A DNA stretch of 64,000 bases from assembly GCA_002490465.1 (NCBI GenBank), contig DKUB01000033.1, forward strand, positions 1 to 64,000. The letters run 5' to 3'. The DNA comes from Lachnoclostridium sp. UBA7215. GTDB taxonomy: Bacteria; Bacillota; Clostridia; Lachnospirales; Lachnospiraceae. Shown one piece after another: positions 26,835 to 36,900 of the stretch. The position numbers were made by a program, and so were the translations under genes. Numbering within the stretch: the stretch's first letter is position 1; the number at the start of each line of letters is the position of its first letter. The notes under the pieces were generated by a model. That model saw only the letters and a list, made by a program, of their open reading frames with translations, did not search any database and was not told the origin of the DNA.

Positions 26835-27932
26835 ATGAAATCAAAGGAACACTTTCACGGAAGTGATTTAGAAAAAATTGAGCGAATATACGGCATAAAA
26901 AAAGAGGACATCACCAGCTTTTCAGCCAATGTAAATCCTCTGGGAGTATCCTTCCGCCTGAAGAAAACTCTTGCCGAACACCTGGATGCCATAACGACGT
27001 ACCCGGACCGCGAATACCGTTCTTTACGTTCCTGCATCGCAGACTATGTGCATACCGACTTTGAAAACATCGTTGTTGGAAACGGTTCCACAGAACTGAT
27101 TTCCCTGTTTATCCAGATTACACACCCGAAGAAGGCACTTATTGTAGGCCCTACTTATTCGGAGTATGAGCGGGAGGTTTCCCTTGGCGGCGGCCGTTCC
27201 CATTATTTCAGCCTGACGGAGGCAAAAGAATTCGAGCTGGACATTCCCACACTGACAGAAGAACTGTCCCATGATGTAGATCTTTTGATTTTGTGCAATC
27301 CAAACAACCCCACCTCCTCCATTATTACCCGGGCACAAATGCGTGAAATACTGGATTTCTGCAAACGTAAATCCATCACTGTCCTTGTTGATGAAACCTA
27401 TGTAGAGTTTGTAGAAGATCTGGATGCCGTTACTGCTGTGCCACTCACCGAATACTACAACAATATCATTATCCTGCGGGGCGTCTCCAAATTTTTTGCT
27501 GCTCCCGGACTGAGGCTCGGTTACGCCATCTGCGGCAACCGCGACCTGCTTAAGGAAATTAACCGAAATAAAAATCCCTGGACGATCAACTCCCTGGCCG
27601 CCATTGCCGGCGAAATCATGTTTACGGATAAGGAATATCAAAAGGAAACCCTTGACCTTATTTCTTCCGAGCGAAACCGTATGTGCAAAAACCTGACTGC
27701 CGGGGAGGGATATAAGGTATTTCGCCCCCACGCCAACTTTGCGCTTGTCAAAATATTACATGAGGATTTAACATCAGGGGATTTGTTTGACAGGACAATT
27801 CGACAGGGGCTCATGATAAGGGACTGTTCCACTTTCCCGTTTCTAAATAACAAGTATTTCCGTTTCTGTTTTATGAAACCGGAACAGAATGACGCTCTGC
27901 TCAATATCCTGCTAAACCCCGCAAAAAATTAA
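26835..27932 (+). CDS. PLP-dependent aminotransferase, CobD/HisC-like
   Basis: 365 residues from the ATG at 26835 (AAAGGAG 12 nt upstream; a longer frame to 26778 is unlikely). Fold type I: FHGSDLEKIERIYGIKKEDITSFSANVNPLG is typical of threonine-phosphate decarboxylase-like proteins, NPNNPTSS and the Lys in RGVSKFFAAPGLRLGY bind PLP, and FRFCFM near the end holds the substrate-binding Arg. Could be L-threonine-O-3-phosphate decarboxylase or a histidinol-phosphate aminotransferase paralogue. No cobalamin or histidine genes are adjacent, so the substrate is open. Confidence 0.85.
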   Translation: MKSKEHFHGSDLEKIERIYGIKKEDITSFSANVNPLGVSFRLKKTLAEHLDAITTYPDREYRSLRSCIADYVHTDFENIVVGNGSTELISLFIQITHPKKALIVGPTYSEYEREVSLGGGRSHYFSLTEAKEFELDIPTLTEELSHDVDLLILCNPNNPTSSIITRAQMREILDFCKRKSITVLVDETYVEFVEDLDAVTAVPLTEYYNNIIILRGVSKFFAAPGLRLGYAICGNRDLLKEINRNKNPWTINSLAAIAGEIMFTDKEYQKETLDLISSERNRMCKNLTAGEGYKVFRPHANFALVKILHEDLTSGDLFDRTIRQGLMIRDCSTFPFLNNKYFRFCFMKPEQNDALLNILLNPAKN

Positions 27933-27941
27933 ATCCGGTTT

Positions 27942-28976
27942 TTATCTTAGGACAACGCTGAAGAAATCTCCTGCCTTATCATACTCATAAGTCTTTTTGT
28001 CCAGATGATATGGTGCAAGTTTCAATTTATTAACATTATGCCGCAATGCACCATCTATGGCAACAACAAGGCGGTAATTTTTTGTTCCACTGATTTTCTC
28101 CAATTGGTATTTGCCGCCAGATACCGTGTTCCCCAAATTATCCACTCCGTCAAAACGCAGATCATATTCAGAGGTTTTCTTTCCCGGTGTATAGGTAAAA
28201 TACAGCTTGCAGTCTGTAGAGGTAGCAATGACCTGATGCAAAACCAGTAAATCTCCATTGCTCAATTTCATGGTGGTAGTCGTTAGGTCACGCATTGTAT
28301 GACGGTTTGCCGCATTTACATTGACCGTAGTTTTAAAATTCCAGTGGTCTTCTATCTGCGGTACAGTAAAAACTTTATTGACAGATATCGCCACCTCAAC
28401 ATTGCCGTTCAGAGCCATATCAGGATTGAGATTTACTTCCTCCACCCAGGTCTCCGTATGTCCATCGGCTGTCCATCCAAGACAAGTTGTCTTACCGGAC
28501 AACAGTGTACCATTGATATATACACGACAGGAGACACCGGAATGGTCTAAAGGCGGACCCCATTCTTCACTGGAACGGATTTTTATGCAGTAGGCCACCT
28601 TGTTGGCATCCACCAGAACCTCTTCTAATGTGATTCCGACTCCCTGCCGGCTAATCATCTGTCCTACCCGGTACACTTCATCCTCTGCCATTTCCTTCTT
28701 TTGCACATCATCTGTCACATAGACTTCTGTAATATTCCCAAAAAGATGCTCCATCATCGCCTTCACCTGTGGCTGAAAAAAGACACCCGCACAGAAAGCG
28801 GCAAAAATCAAAAAAGAACTGACTGATAAACGCAGGCCCCTCCTCCAATTAATAACTTTCCCCGAAACACTCTCTTTTCCCGCCTTATCCAGTATACTCT
28901 CATTCAGCGCCTTTGGAGGTTTTTTATCTGCTTTTAATGCCTCTTTGAGAATCTCATCCATTGGCTCTTTTTCCAT
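27942..28976 (-). CDS. Membrane anti-sigma factor with DUF4179-like region
   Basis: 344 residues from the ATG at 28976 (GGGAGG 9 nt upstream). A cytosolic N-terminal segment of about 50 residues rich in Lys/Glu, one membrane helix (about 50-70, LSVSSFLIFAAFCAGVFF), then an extracytoplasmic DUF4179-type region (EHLFGNITEVYVTDDVQKK ... GVGITLEEVLVDANKVAYCIKI) and a C-terminal beta-rich domain. It overlaps the ECF sigma gene by about 23 nt, as sigma/anti-sigma pairs do. It probably holds that sigma factor until an envelope signal arrives. Confidence 0.8.
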   Translation of the reverse strand: MEKEPMDEILKEALKADKKPPKALNESILDKAGKESVSGKVINWRRGLRLSVSSFLIFAAFCAGVFFQPQVKAMMEHLFGNITEVYVTDDVQKKEMAEDEVYRVGQMISRQGVGITLEEVLVDANKVAYCIKIRSSEEWGPPLDHSGVSCRVYINGTLLSGKTTCLGWTADGHTETWVEEVNLNPDMALNGNVEVAISVNKVFTVPQIEDHWNFKTTVNVNAANRHTMRDLTTTTMKLSNGDLLVLHQVIATSTDCKLYFTYTPGKKTSEYDLRFDGVDNLGNTVSGGKYQLEKISGTKNYRLVVAIDGALRHNVNKLKLAPYHLDKKTYEYDKAGDFFSVVLR

Positions 28977-29496
28977 CTTCATACACCTCCCAGTATTGCT
29001 TGATCATATTACGCCCCTTATTCATCCTGCTCTTCACTGTACCGGCCGGAATCCGCAGAATCTTTGAGATTTCTTCCACTGATAATTCGCTAGTGTAATA
29101 TAAAAGCATTGTTGTCCTGATTTTATCCGGCAGCCTGTCCACTGCCTGACGCACTTCCCGCCGCTGCTCATCCCGTATCACTTTTTCCTCCGGAAGATTT
29201 TCGTATGTTTTCACTACCCCCCAGGCTTTTTCTTCCCGGTATTCCTGTAATGGTAAAATCCGCTGTCTTCCTGCCCTCTTACGGCGTTCATTCTGCCAGA
29301 GACGGAGCGCAATACCCATAATATAGGATTTAGGGTTCTGATTGACATCGACGCGGCCGCTCAATTCAAATGCCTTTAAAAACGTATCCTGATACAAATC
29401 ATCGGCATCCTGCCGACAGCCGGTCAGATTACAGCAAAAACTGTAAAGACTGCTGCCATGCTCTGAAATCAGCTGTCCTAACTCCTCTTTTGTCAT
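28954..29496 (-). CDS. ECF-type RNA polymerase sigma factor
   Basis: 180 residues. Region 2: GCRQDADDLYQDTFLKAFE and NPKSYIMGIALRLWQNERRK; region 4: LPDKIRTTMLLYYTSELSVEEISKILRIPAGTVKSRMNKGR. Start preceded by GAGGGGGAAGG. Co-transcribed with its presumed anti-sigma factor. Its own promoter and regulon cannot be read from the window. Confidence 0.93.
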   Translation of the reverse strand: MTKEELGQLISEHGSSLYSFCCNLTGCRQDADDLYQDTFLKAFELSGRVDVNQNPKSYIMGIALRLWQNERRKRAGRQRILPLQEYREEKAWGVVKTYENLPEEKVIRDEQRREVRQAVDRLPDKIRTTMLLYYTSELSVEEISKILRIPAGTVKSRMNKGRNMIKQYWEVYEDGKRANG

Positions 29497-29564
29497 TCCC
29501 TTCCCCCTCTCTGCGAAAAATAGCCCTTTTAAATATATTGTAATAAAAAAAGAAAAGGTTCATT

Positions 29565-29598
29565 CAAAAAAAGCGCACCCACAAGTTCGGATGCGCTT
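29565..29598 (-). terminator. Terminator of purA
   Basis: Minus-strand stem AAGCGCATCC / GGGTGCGCTT (29571-29580 with 29589-29598, one G-U pair), followed by a run of seven T, 17 nt after the purA stop codon. Confidence 0.8.
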
Positions 29599-29614
29599 AG
29601 TCAGACAAATCTAT

Positions 29615-30889
29615 TTAACGGTATATAATTTCATGGCGCTTTGGTCCGTTTGATACCATTTTTATTGGCACTTCCAGTTCCTTTTCTATAAACTCAATGT
29701 ACCTCCTGCAGTTTTCGGGCAGTTTACTGTATTCCGTAATCCCGCATATATCTGACTTCCATCCCGGAAGAATTTCATACACCGGCTTTGCACGTTTTAA
29801 CTCTGTCGTTGTCGGGAAATCCCTTGTCACCTTACCATCAATCTCATAACCGACGCACACCGGCAGTTCATCCAGATATCCCAGAACGTCAAGTACCGTC
29901 AGGGCAGCCTCTGTCGCACCCTGAATCCGGCATCCATAGCGGCTTGCCACAGCATCAAACCAGCCCATACGGCGCGGACGCCCTGTTGTCGCTCCAAATT
30001 CACCGCCGTCACCGCCACGCCTGCGCAGCTCATCGGCCTCTTCGCCAAAAATTTCACTGACAAACTCCCCGGCACCGACGGCACTGGAATATGCTTTTAC
30101 AACTGTCACGATACGCTTAATCTCATACGGCGGTATACCGGCACCGACGGCACCGTAACCGGCCAGCGTTGATGATGATGTTACCATTGGGTAAATGCCG
30201 TGATCCGGATCTTTTAATGAACCAAGCTGTCCCTCCAAAAGTATGTTTTTTCCCTCTTTTACCGCCTGAAACAAGTACGCTGACACGTCACATACGTAAG
30301 GGCGAATCTTCTCTCGGTAATCCGCCAGTGTCTCCATAAGCTCTGACACATCCAATTCCGGTTTATGATACAAATGCTTTAAAAGGACATTTTTCTGCGC
30401 ACAGATACCCTCTACTTTTTCTCGCAGAGCATCTTCATCAAAAAGCTCCGAAACCTGTATTCCCACTTTTGCATATTTATCTGAATAGAATGGCGCTATA
30501 CCTGACTTTGTAGAGCCAAAAGATTTCCCTGCCAGACGCTCTTCCTCATACTGGTCAAACAGTTTATGATACGGCATTACAATCTGGGCACGGTCACTGA
30601 CAAGAAGTCTCGGCTTTGGAACACCGCGGTCTACAAGCCCCTGAAGTTCCTCAACAATATCCGGAATATTCAGTGCTACGCCATTGCCGATGATGTTTGT
30701 TGTATGGCCATAAAAGACGCCGGACGGCAAAATATGAAGGGCAAATTTCCCATAGTCATTGACAATTGTATGCCCTGCATTGCTTCCTCCCTGAAAACGT
30801 ACGATAATATCCGACTCTTCCCCGAGCATATCCGTGAGTTTTCCTTTTCCCTCATCACCCCAGTTGGCTCCTACAATCGCTGTTACCAT
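29615..30889 (-). CDS. purA: Adenylosuccinate synthetase
   Basis: 424 residues from the ATG at 30889 (TAGGAGG 7 nt upstream; the ATG at 30895 is in the spacer). Converts IMP, aspartate and GTP to adenylosuccinate in AMP synthesis. Signatures: GANWGDEGKGKLTD P-loop, FQGGSNAGHT, GSTKSGIAPFYSDK, EGQLGSLKDPDHGIYP and TGRPRRMGWFD. Monocistronic with its own terminator. Confidence 0.97.
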   Translation of the reverse strand: MVTAIVGANWGDEGKGKLTDMLGEESDIIVRFQGGSNAGHTIVNDYGKFALHILPSGVFYGHTTNIIGNGVALNIPDIVEELQGLVDRGVPKPRLLVSDRAQIVMPYHKLFDQYEEERLAGKSFGSTKSGIAPFYSDKYAKVGIQVSELFDEDALREKVEGICAQKNVLLKHLYHKPELDVSELMETLADYREKIRPYVCDVSAYLFQAVKEGKNILLEGQLGSLKDPDHGIYPMVTSSSTLAGYGAVGAGIPPYEIKRIVTVVKAYSSAVGAGEFVSEIFGEEADELRRRGGDGGEFGATTGRPRRMGWFDAVASRYGCRIQGATEAALTVLDVLGYLDELPVCVGYEIDGKVTRDFPTTTELKRAKPVYEILPGWKSDICGITEYSKLPENCRRYIEFIEKELEVPIKMVSNGPKRHEIIYR

Positions 30890-31008
30890 AGCCATTCCTC
30901 CTATCCATTCTGAAATGCTATCTTATATTGTACTTCCCTGCTGTGCAAACACGCACGAATATTATTATACACGAAAATGACCAAATCATCAACAATTAAT
31001 TCTGTTTC

Positions 31009-31034
31009 CCGCAAATGATTAAGCGATTGCCCTA
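31009..31034. repeat. Solo end of the TA-bounded inverted-repeat family
   Basis: CGCAAATGATTAAGCGATTGCCCTA matches the right end of the 544-bp element (17763-17788) at 23 of 26 positions over 31009-31034. No partner end is nearby. The terminal CTA gives the TAG stop codon of the glycosyltransferase gene. Confidence 0.65.
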
Positions 31035-31991
31035 CCCCTGCTGTTCCAGCTCCTCAAGCCTCTTTTGCGGCCAGTCTGTAGAAGTGTGGATGTTTAATAT
31101 GCTCTGCGTCTCATTTGCCGCATTGTAATACCACATGGCGGCCTCTGCAAAGTCTCCCTTTGCATAAAAGTATTCTCCCAGCTCATAACACATCTCTGAT
31201 GACCCTTCACTGAGCAAATCCTTGAGCGACATTTTCAACATTGTGTGGGAATCATCCCGAAGCCTTGCCGCACGGCATACAACACACGCCGCCTCCTTTA
31301 CCTCATCAATGCTGCGCGACGTATCCAGGGCTGACTCCGTAAAGAAAGGCTCTGCCTCCAGAAAATCACTGTCATCACCGGATATATAGAGTTCCATGGC
31401 ATACATATGATGCAGGCGTTTGGAAAGGCGAAGCCCCCCGGCAATATGCTTTTGGAACGTAGCAAAATCACGCTTGCTGTGACTGTTCTCCGGCATATGG
31501 CAAATGACGATTTCCGAGTCGTACACAATCGGGTCGAGCCGTACCATCTCGTGAATCGGCTCCGTCCAGATAAACTCGCGCAGGCGCTTAAAGAGTTTGG
31601 GACGGTACTCCTCATCAAAATTATATGCCGTGCCGTAAGAGAGCTGGTTGCCGTATTTCATCTGAACAATGTCAATCTCCGGCAGAAGAATTTGTTTCAG
31701 CTCACGAAAACGCTCCCTGTTCTCCTCATCCACTACCTCATCCGCATCGGCAGAATAAATATAATCCCCTTCCGCTTTTGAAAAGGCAAAGTTCCTTGCC
31801 GCAGAAAAATCATCAATCCACTCGAAATCATATATTTTATCTGTATAACGTGAAGCAATCTCCTTTGTTTTGTCCTCTGAACCAGTATCTACTATAATTA
31901 TCTCGTCCATCAAATCGGCAATGCTGTCAAGACACCTCGCCAGAATTTTCTCCTCATTTTTTACTATCATGCAACAGCTAATCCGTATCAT
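31032..31991 (-). CDS. Family 2 glycosyltransferase with C-terminal helical repeats
   Basis: 319 residues from the ATG at 31991 (AAAGGAG 4 nt upstream; a longer frame to 32066 overlaps recJ). The GT-A domain shows ISCCMIVKNEEKILARCLDSI, VDTGSEDKTKEIA, the DFSAARNFAF motif and the metal-binding DADEV. Residues about 215-310 are TPR-like. This SunS-like arrangement transfers a sugar from a nucleotide donor; acceptor unknown. The TAG stop codon lies inside a repeat end, so the natural C-terminus may have been altered. Confidence 0.88.
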   Translation of the reverse strand: MIRISCCMIVKNEEKILARCLDSIADLMDEIIIVDTGSEDKTKEIASRYTDKIYDFEWIDDFSAARNFAFSKAEGDYIYSADADEVVDEENRERFRELKQILLPEIDIVQMKYGNQLSYGTAYNFDEEYRPKLFKRLREFIWTEPIHEMVRLDPIVYDSEIVICHMPENSHSKRDFATFQKHIAGGLRLSKRLHHMYAMELYISGDDSDFLEAEPFFTESALDTSRSIDEVKEAACVVCRAARLRDDSHTMLKMSLKDLLSEGSSEMCYELGEYFYAKGDFAEAAMWYYNAANETQSILNIHTSTDWPQKRLEELEQQG

Positions 31992-32020
31992 TTCTTCTCC
32001 TTTCCCGCAATCAGGCCATG

Positions 32021-33775
32021 CTATTTCACGCGGCAGTATCCGATAATCTGAATCTGTACCGTACATCTGCCTCGGTACTCATTTATCTCCGGATAATAGG
32101 TAAGCGCTGCATCAAGCCTGTTCTCCTTTCCCTCATACATCCGGAGAAGCTCTCCCTCTCCCCACTCTTCTCTGACAAACGCATCAAACTCATCCGCTCC
32201 GCGAAACATAATGGCATCACACTGGCTTCCACCCTGATTCTCTACCCGCAGTTTCAAGACATTCTTTTCTCTGCCAAGCCTCTGTCCGCGTAAGATACGG
32301 AAATGCTGCTCCGCAAAAACCGGTTTGGAATTCCCCACGCCAAAGGGTTCCATCTTGGACAGCTCCCGGATGAGCGTCTCGGTCACATACCCGACAGGCA
32401 TAGCCGCATCAATTCTTACTACCGGGCGGAAATCCTCCTCTGTCAGTTCTGCCGCCCCACAGAGCCGCCTCTCAAGCTCCGGCAGATTTTCCTTTCGCAA
32501 CGTCATCCCCGCCGCCATTTTGTGTCCGCCAAACCGAAGCATCAAATCCTTACACGCCATGAGGCTGCGAAACATATCATAGGCCTCAATCGAGCGCCCG
32601 GAGCCTTTTACACAGCCATCCTCCGTCTCTGTAAAGACAATGACCGGGTGGTTATACTGCTCTTTCACCCGCCCCGCTATAATTCCCACAAGGCTCTCAT
32701 GTACATCCGGCAAAAGTACAATCAGCACGGGCGGCAGCTCTCCCACACCTCTCTTTTCTTCCAGTATGGCAAGCGCTCGGGCCGCTCCCTCATCTGTCAT
32801 GGCGCGGCGGGACTCATTAATCTCTTTCAAATGCTGCGCCTTCTTTTCGGCCTCCGTGGCGTCCTGTTCCATCAACAGTGAAAAAGAATCCTCTACCGTG
32901 GCAATCCGCCCCGCTGCATTAAAGCAGGGGCCGATAATAAACCCAATATGCCCCGCCGTTATTGTCTTTCCGCTCAACCCCTGTACCTCAAACAGAGCCT
33001 GAAGCCCCGGATTATCGACTTCGGGCAGCATGCGCAGCCCCTCTCTCACAATAATCCGGTTCTCTCCCCGCAGCTCCATTACATCTGCTACCGTGGCAAC
33101 TGCCGCATAGGGAATCAGCTGCCACTTCTCCTCTTCCGATATTCCAAAGGCACCATACAGGGCATCGATCAGCTTGAACGCCACACCCGCACCGCAAAGT
33201 CCCTGAAAGGGATACGTGTCATCCTCCCTCTTCGGGTCTAGAACGGCATCTGCCTTTGGCAGCGCCTCCTGCACCTCGTGGTGGTCCGTCACAATCACGG
33301 TCATGTCTCTGTCTTTTGCATACCGTATTTCCTCATTGGCAGCAATTCCGTTATCACAGGTTATCAGAAGTTTCCGTCCATCCGCCAGTGCCTCATCAAT
33401 AATACGTCGGTTGAGGCCATATCCCTCCTGCACGCGGTCAGGAGTATAAATCCTGACATCCATCCCGATACGCCGGAATGCCCGCCATAAAATATATGCC
33501 GAAAAAATACCGTCACAATCAAAATCGGAGGACACGGCCACTGTCTCTCCCTGCTCTTTTGCCTCCCGGATTATGTCTAACGCCTTCTGCATATCTCTCA
33601 TAAGGAACGGCTTATGTAAATCTTCTTTGGTGCCAAAGAGATACTCCCGCATTTCCTCCTGTGTGGAAATCCCCCGGTTTACCATACACTTAACAACAAG
33701 CGGCATAACGCCAAGCTGCCTGGAAAGCCCCTCAAAATCAGCTCTCTTTGTCTCCAGTATCCATTTCTCGCGCAC
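32021..33775 (-). CDS. recJ: Single-stranded-DNA exonuclease RecJ
   Basis: 584 residues from the GTG at 33775 (AGAAAGGACGG 7 nt upstream); the longer frame begins at a TTG in the terminator region. 5'-3' exonuclease in recombination and repair. DHH phosphoesterase motifs: VSSDFDCDG, LITCDNGIAA, VTDHHE; DHHA1 region with GRVKEQYNHPVIVF, GSGRS and FGGHKMAAG; C-terminal OB fold. The first motif reads DFDCDG rather than the common DYDVDG. Confidence 0.95.
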   Translation of the reverse strand: MREKWILETKRADFEGLSRQLGVMPLVVKCMVNRGISTQEEMREYLFGTKEDLHKPFLMRDMQKALDIIREAKEQGETVAVSSDFDCDGIFSAYILWRAFRRIGMDVRIYTPDRVQEGYGLNRRIIDEALADGRKLLITCDNGIAANEEIRYAKDRDMTVIVTDHHEVQEALPKADAVLDPKREDDTYPFQGLCGAGVAFKLIDALYGAFGISEEEKWQLIPYAAVATVADVMELRGENRIIVREGLRMLPEVDNPGLQALFEVQGLSGKTITAGHIGFIIGPCFNAAGRIATVEDSFSLLMEQDATEAEKKAQHLKEINESRRAMTDEGAARALAILEEKRGVGELPPVLIVLLPDVHESLVGIIAGRVKEQYNHPVIVFTETEDGCVKGSGRSIEAYDMFRSLMACKDLMLRFGGHKMAAGMTLRKENLPELERRLCGAAELTEEDFRPVVRIDAAMPVGYVTETLIRELSKMEPFGVGNSKPVFAEQHFRILRGQRLGREKNVLKLRVENQGGSQCDAIMFRGADEFDAFVREEWGEGELLRMYEGKENRLDAALTYYPEINEYRGRCTVQIQIIGYCRVK

Positions 33776-33810
33776 GCTGCTACCGTCCTTTCTGTAAAAA
33801 TTATTATGCA

Positions 33811-33844
33811 AAAAGCAAGAGGTATGCTGTTACCCATACCTCTT
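33811..33844 (-). terminator. Terminator downstream of the large surface protein gene
   Basis: Minus-strand stem AAGAGGTATG / CATACCTCTT (33835-33844 with 33817-33826), 8-nt loop, then GCTTTTT. It lies between the surface protein gene and recJ. Confidence 0.7.
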
Positions 33845-33945
33845 ACCTGTAGCATTTTCCTGTCTGCGCTACGCATACCTTTCTACCTATATTGTACGGT
33901 TTTGCATTCGCTTTTGCAACAAAATTTTTATAATCCCCGTCCGGA

Positions 33946-36900
33946 TTATTTTACCGTGACTTTGATTTTCTTTGACACCCCGTTATTGGCAATAACATAA
34001 ACCAGGCATGTTCCTTTATGCTTTGCCGTAATCTTTCCCTTCGCTGACACAACGGCAGTTTTGCGGTTGCTCGTGTAGTAACGCAGTTTGGCAACATGGG
34101 ACAGGGCTTTCTTTTTCCTGTTCTCCAACTGAAGTTTTGTCTGAATCCGGAATGTTTTTCCCTTTTTCAATGTAATTTTTGCCTTATTTACCTTGATTTT
34201 TTGGATGTTTGTCCGCTTGTCATACTTCATTGCCACATGAATCGTGGGGGATTTCGTAATATAATGCTTTTTCCCGTCCTCCATTTTGTAGGCGGTAATA
34301 AAGTATTTGTAGGTGCGGTTCGTCTTTAAGTTCCTGTGGAGCCACGTCCGCTTTCCGGCGGCCTTTATGGTTTTGGCTTTCTTATAATTGTTCCGGCCGT
34401 CACAGTATGACCAGTATACCTCATATCCGGATATGTTTTTGCATTTCGTCCAGCTCAGTTTAATGCCGTTCTTTCCGCTCTGCTTTCCGGATGCCAGTAA
34501 GAGTGATAAGTCTTTTCTCTTTTCAAGCTGGTTGCCGGTCTGTTCTGTTTCATCCGGTTTCGCCGTGTTGGCCGGCTGTGCCGGTGGCGTTACTGTTGGC
34601 TGTGCCGGCGGCGTTACTGTCGGCTGCACCGGCGGCGTTACTGTCGGCTGCGATGATGGCGTTTCCGATGGCTGTGGTGAAGACGTTTCTGTCGGCACTG
34701 CCCCGCTGTCTTTATATACGATTCCATAAGTGGAGAAACGGTCTGTCTCTATTGTAATCGTATCGGCGCTGTCATCCATGTCCGTCAATAGCTCCGCCCT
34801 GCCGTCATGCACCCGGATGACCGCAAATGTCCTCGTCTCGCTGCTGCCCGTGTTTTTCAGGCTGTCCGGCACGGTAATGACGATTCTTATCTTTTTCGCC
34901 GTCTCCGTTATATCCGTGCGGACTGACCCTACCAGCTTATACAGGTCGATATTCAGATACTGTCCCACGGTAAAGTCGTTTAATGCCTGCTTTATACTTT
35001 CCTTATCCGAACTGCTCACGGCATTTCCCGCCTCCTGCACTTCAAGGACGATTCTGATATTGGTTCCATTTTGCACCTGCTGTTTTTCATCTTCTGTCAG
35101 GAACATATCCTTCAATTCCTCGGTCGGGGTGGAAATGCCGGTTGCCGGAGCATTATCTCCCGGTTTCACTTCCGGGGTAACGGTTCCGCTTCCCGGCCCG
35201 GTTCCGGTTGCCGGAATCGTCTCTGTCTGGCTGTAATGGCATGTCTGACACTCTCTGTGCTTTGTTCCCGCTTCGGCTGCCGTTGCTTCCCGGTCTGTTA
35301 TCCAGTCCCCAAAATTATGGTTTGCCCTGTCTGTCACATCGCCGCAGGAGCAGGCTTTCCAATGCTGTGTACTATCACTCTGCCAGCCCCCATAACTGTG
35401 GGTGTGGGTTTGGGACTGTGTCCTTACGGTTACCGTAACCGCAGTGGTATTTCCTGCCTTATCCGTGGCAACGATGGTCTGCGCATTTTGCGCTGTCCCT
35501 AGAGTAAATTTACCATCTGTGAGGGTAACTTCCGTGCCGTTTACCGTTACATTTTTCACACCGGACAGGGCATCTGTCACAGTAACGGCCTGCGGTGTAT
35601 GGTATGTTCCTCCGTCTGTCACGCCCGTAATAACCGGGGCCGTTCCGTCAAATACCAGTCCGTCCGAGGAAAGGTATGTTACATTTCCCGCCTTGTCGGT
35701 TATCTTTGCGTAAATAATACATTTTTTGTCCGGAGCTATGGAAAGAGAATTCCCCTCTGACCATGCATCCGCTTCCAGCGCCTTTACCTGTGCTTCCGTC
35801 ATACCACTTTCTGAAAGATACCAATATATCTTATCCACGCCGGAATCTGCATCCTGTGCCGTAATCGTTGCCTGCTTTATCTCTTTAAAAAACAGTTCAA
35901 ACGAGACTGAATTTAAGAAATTCGTCCACAAATTATCCTCTATTTTAATCTCACCCGTAGGCGCCTGTGTGTCCTGCGACGTTCTGTCATAACCGCAGAC
36001 ATTACAGGTCATATCGCTGTCATTGTCATATTCATGAGGTACTTCAAATTGGATAGCAGTGTCCGTATATCCTAAGGAACAACCGCTGTCGGCACTCATT
36101 TCTGATGTGAACATTTCGTACACCTCATCCGTTACTGCGCCTGTTGCGACGGTTACGGGATTGGCACAACTTGTCGGAAGTGTGGCGATGGAAACACCAA
36201 TTGGTGTATTGGTCGAAAAACTGCTTCCTATGGTGAGTTTGGGTATATTGCTGTCACGAATATTTTTAGCAAGATATATATTGCTTGCCGTGCCGTCGGC
36301 TTTGGCATTTTCCGTGATGTCTACAGTTCCATTCAGCGTTACCGAACCTTGTTGTGCGGAACTAAGCGACGCATATATGCCGCCTCTGTCTGCTGTGTTC
36401 CCAGAAACTGCGCCTCCGTTCATGATAAATTCTGCATTGTTGTATATGCGTACGCCTCCTCCATTGACTGCCGTGTTGCCGGAAATTTTGCCTCCGTTCA
36501 TGGTGAAACTGCTAGTGGACACATTTATGCCGCCACCGTTATTTGCTGTATTGCCGGAAATTATACCGCCATTCATGGTGAAACTGCTAGTGGACACATT
36601 TATGCCGCCACCGCTGCTATTCGCTGTATTGCCGGAAATTTCCCCGCCATTCATGGTGAAACTGCCGCTTGTATTCACCTCTACACCGCCGCCGCTCTTT
36701 GCTGTGTTGCCGGAAATCGTACCGCCATTCATGATAAACCTGCCGCTCTCGACATAAATTGCGCCACCGCCGGTCATGCCGCTGGAGCTGCCGCCGGTCA
36801 GCGTCCCTTTCTTCCCGCTGCCACAGTCATAGAGGGTAAGGGAACCACCGCTCTCAATAAAGAAAATACGCCCACTCTGTTTTGCGTCTATTTTACACCC

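Noticed and set aside
27024..27731. 235-codon frame antisense to the CobD/HisC-like gene
   Set aside because: Shadow of a strongly conserved PLP enzyme.
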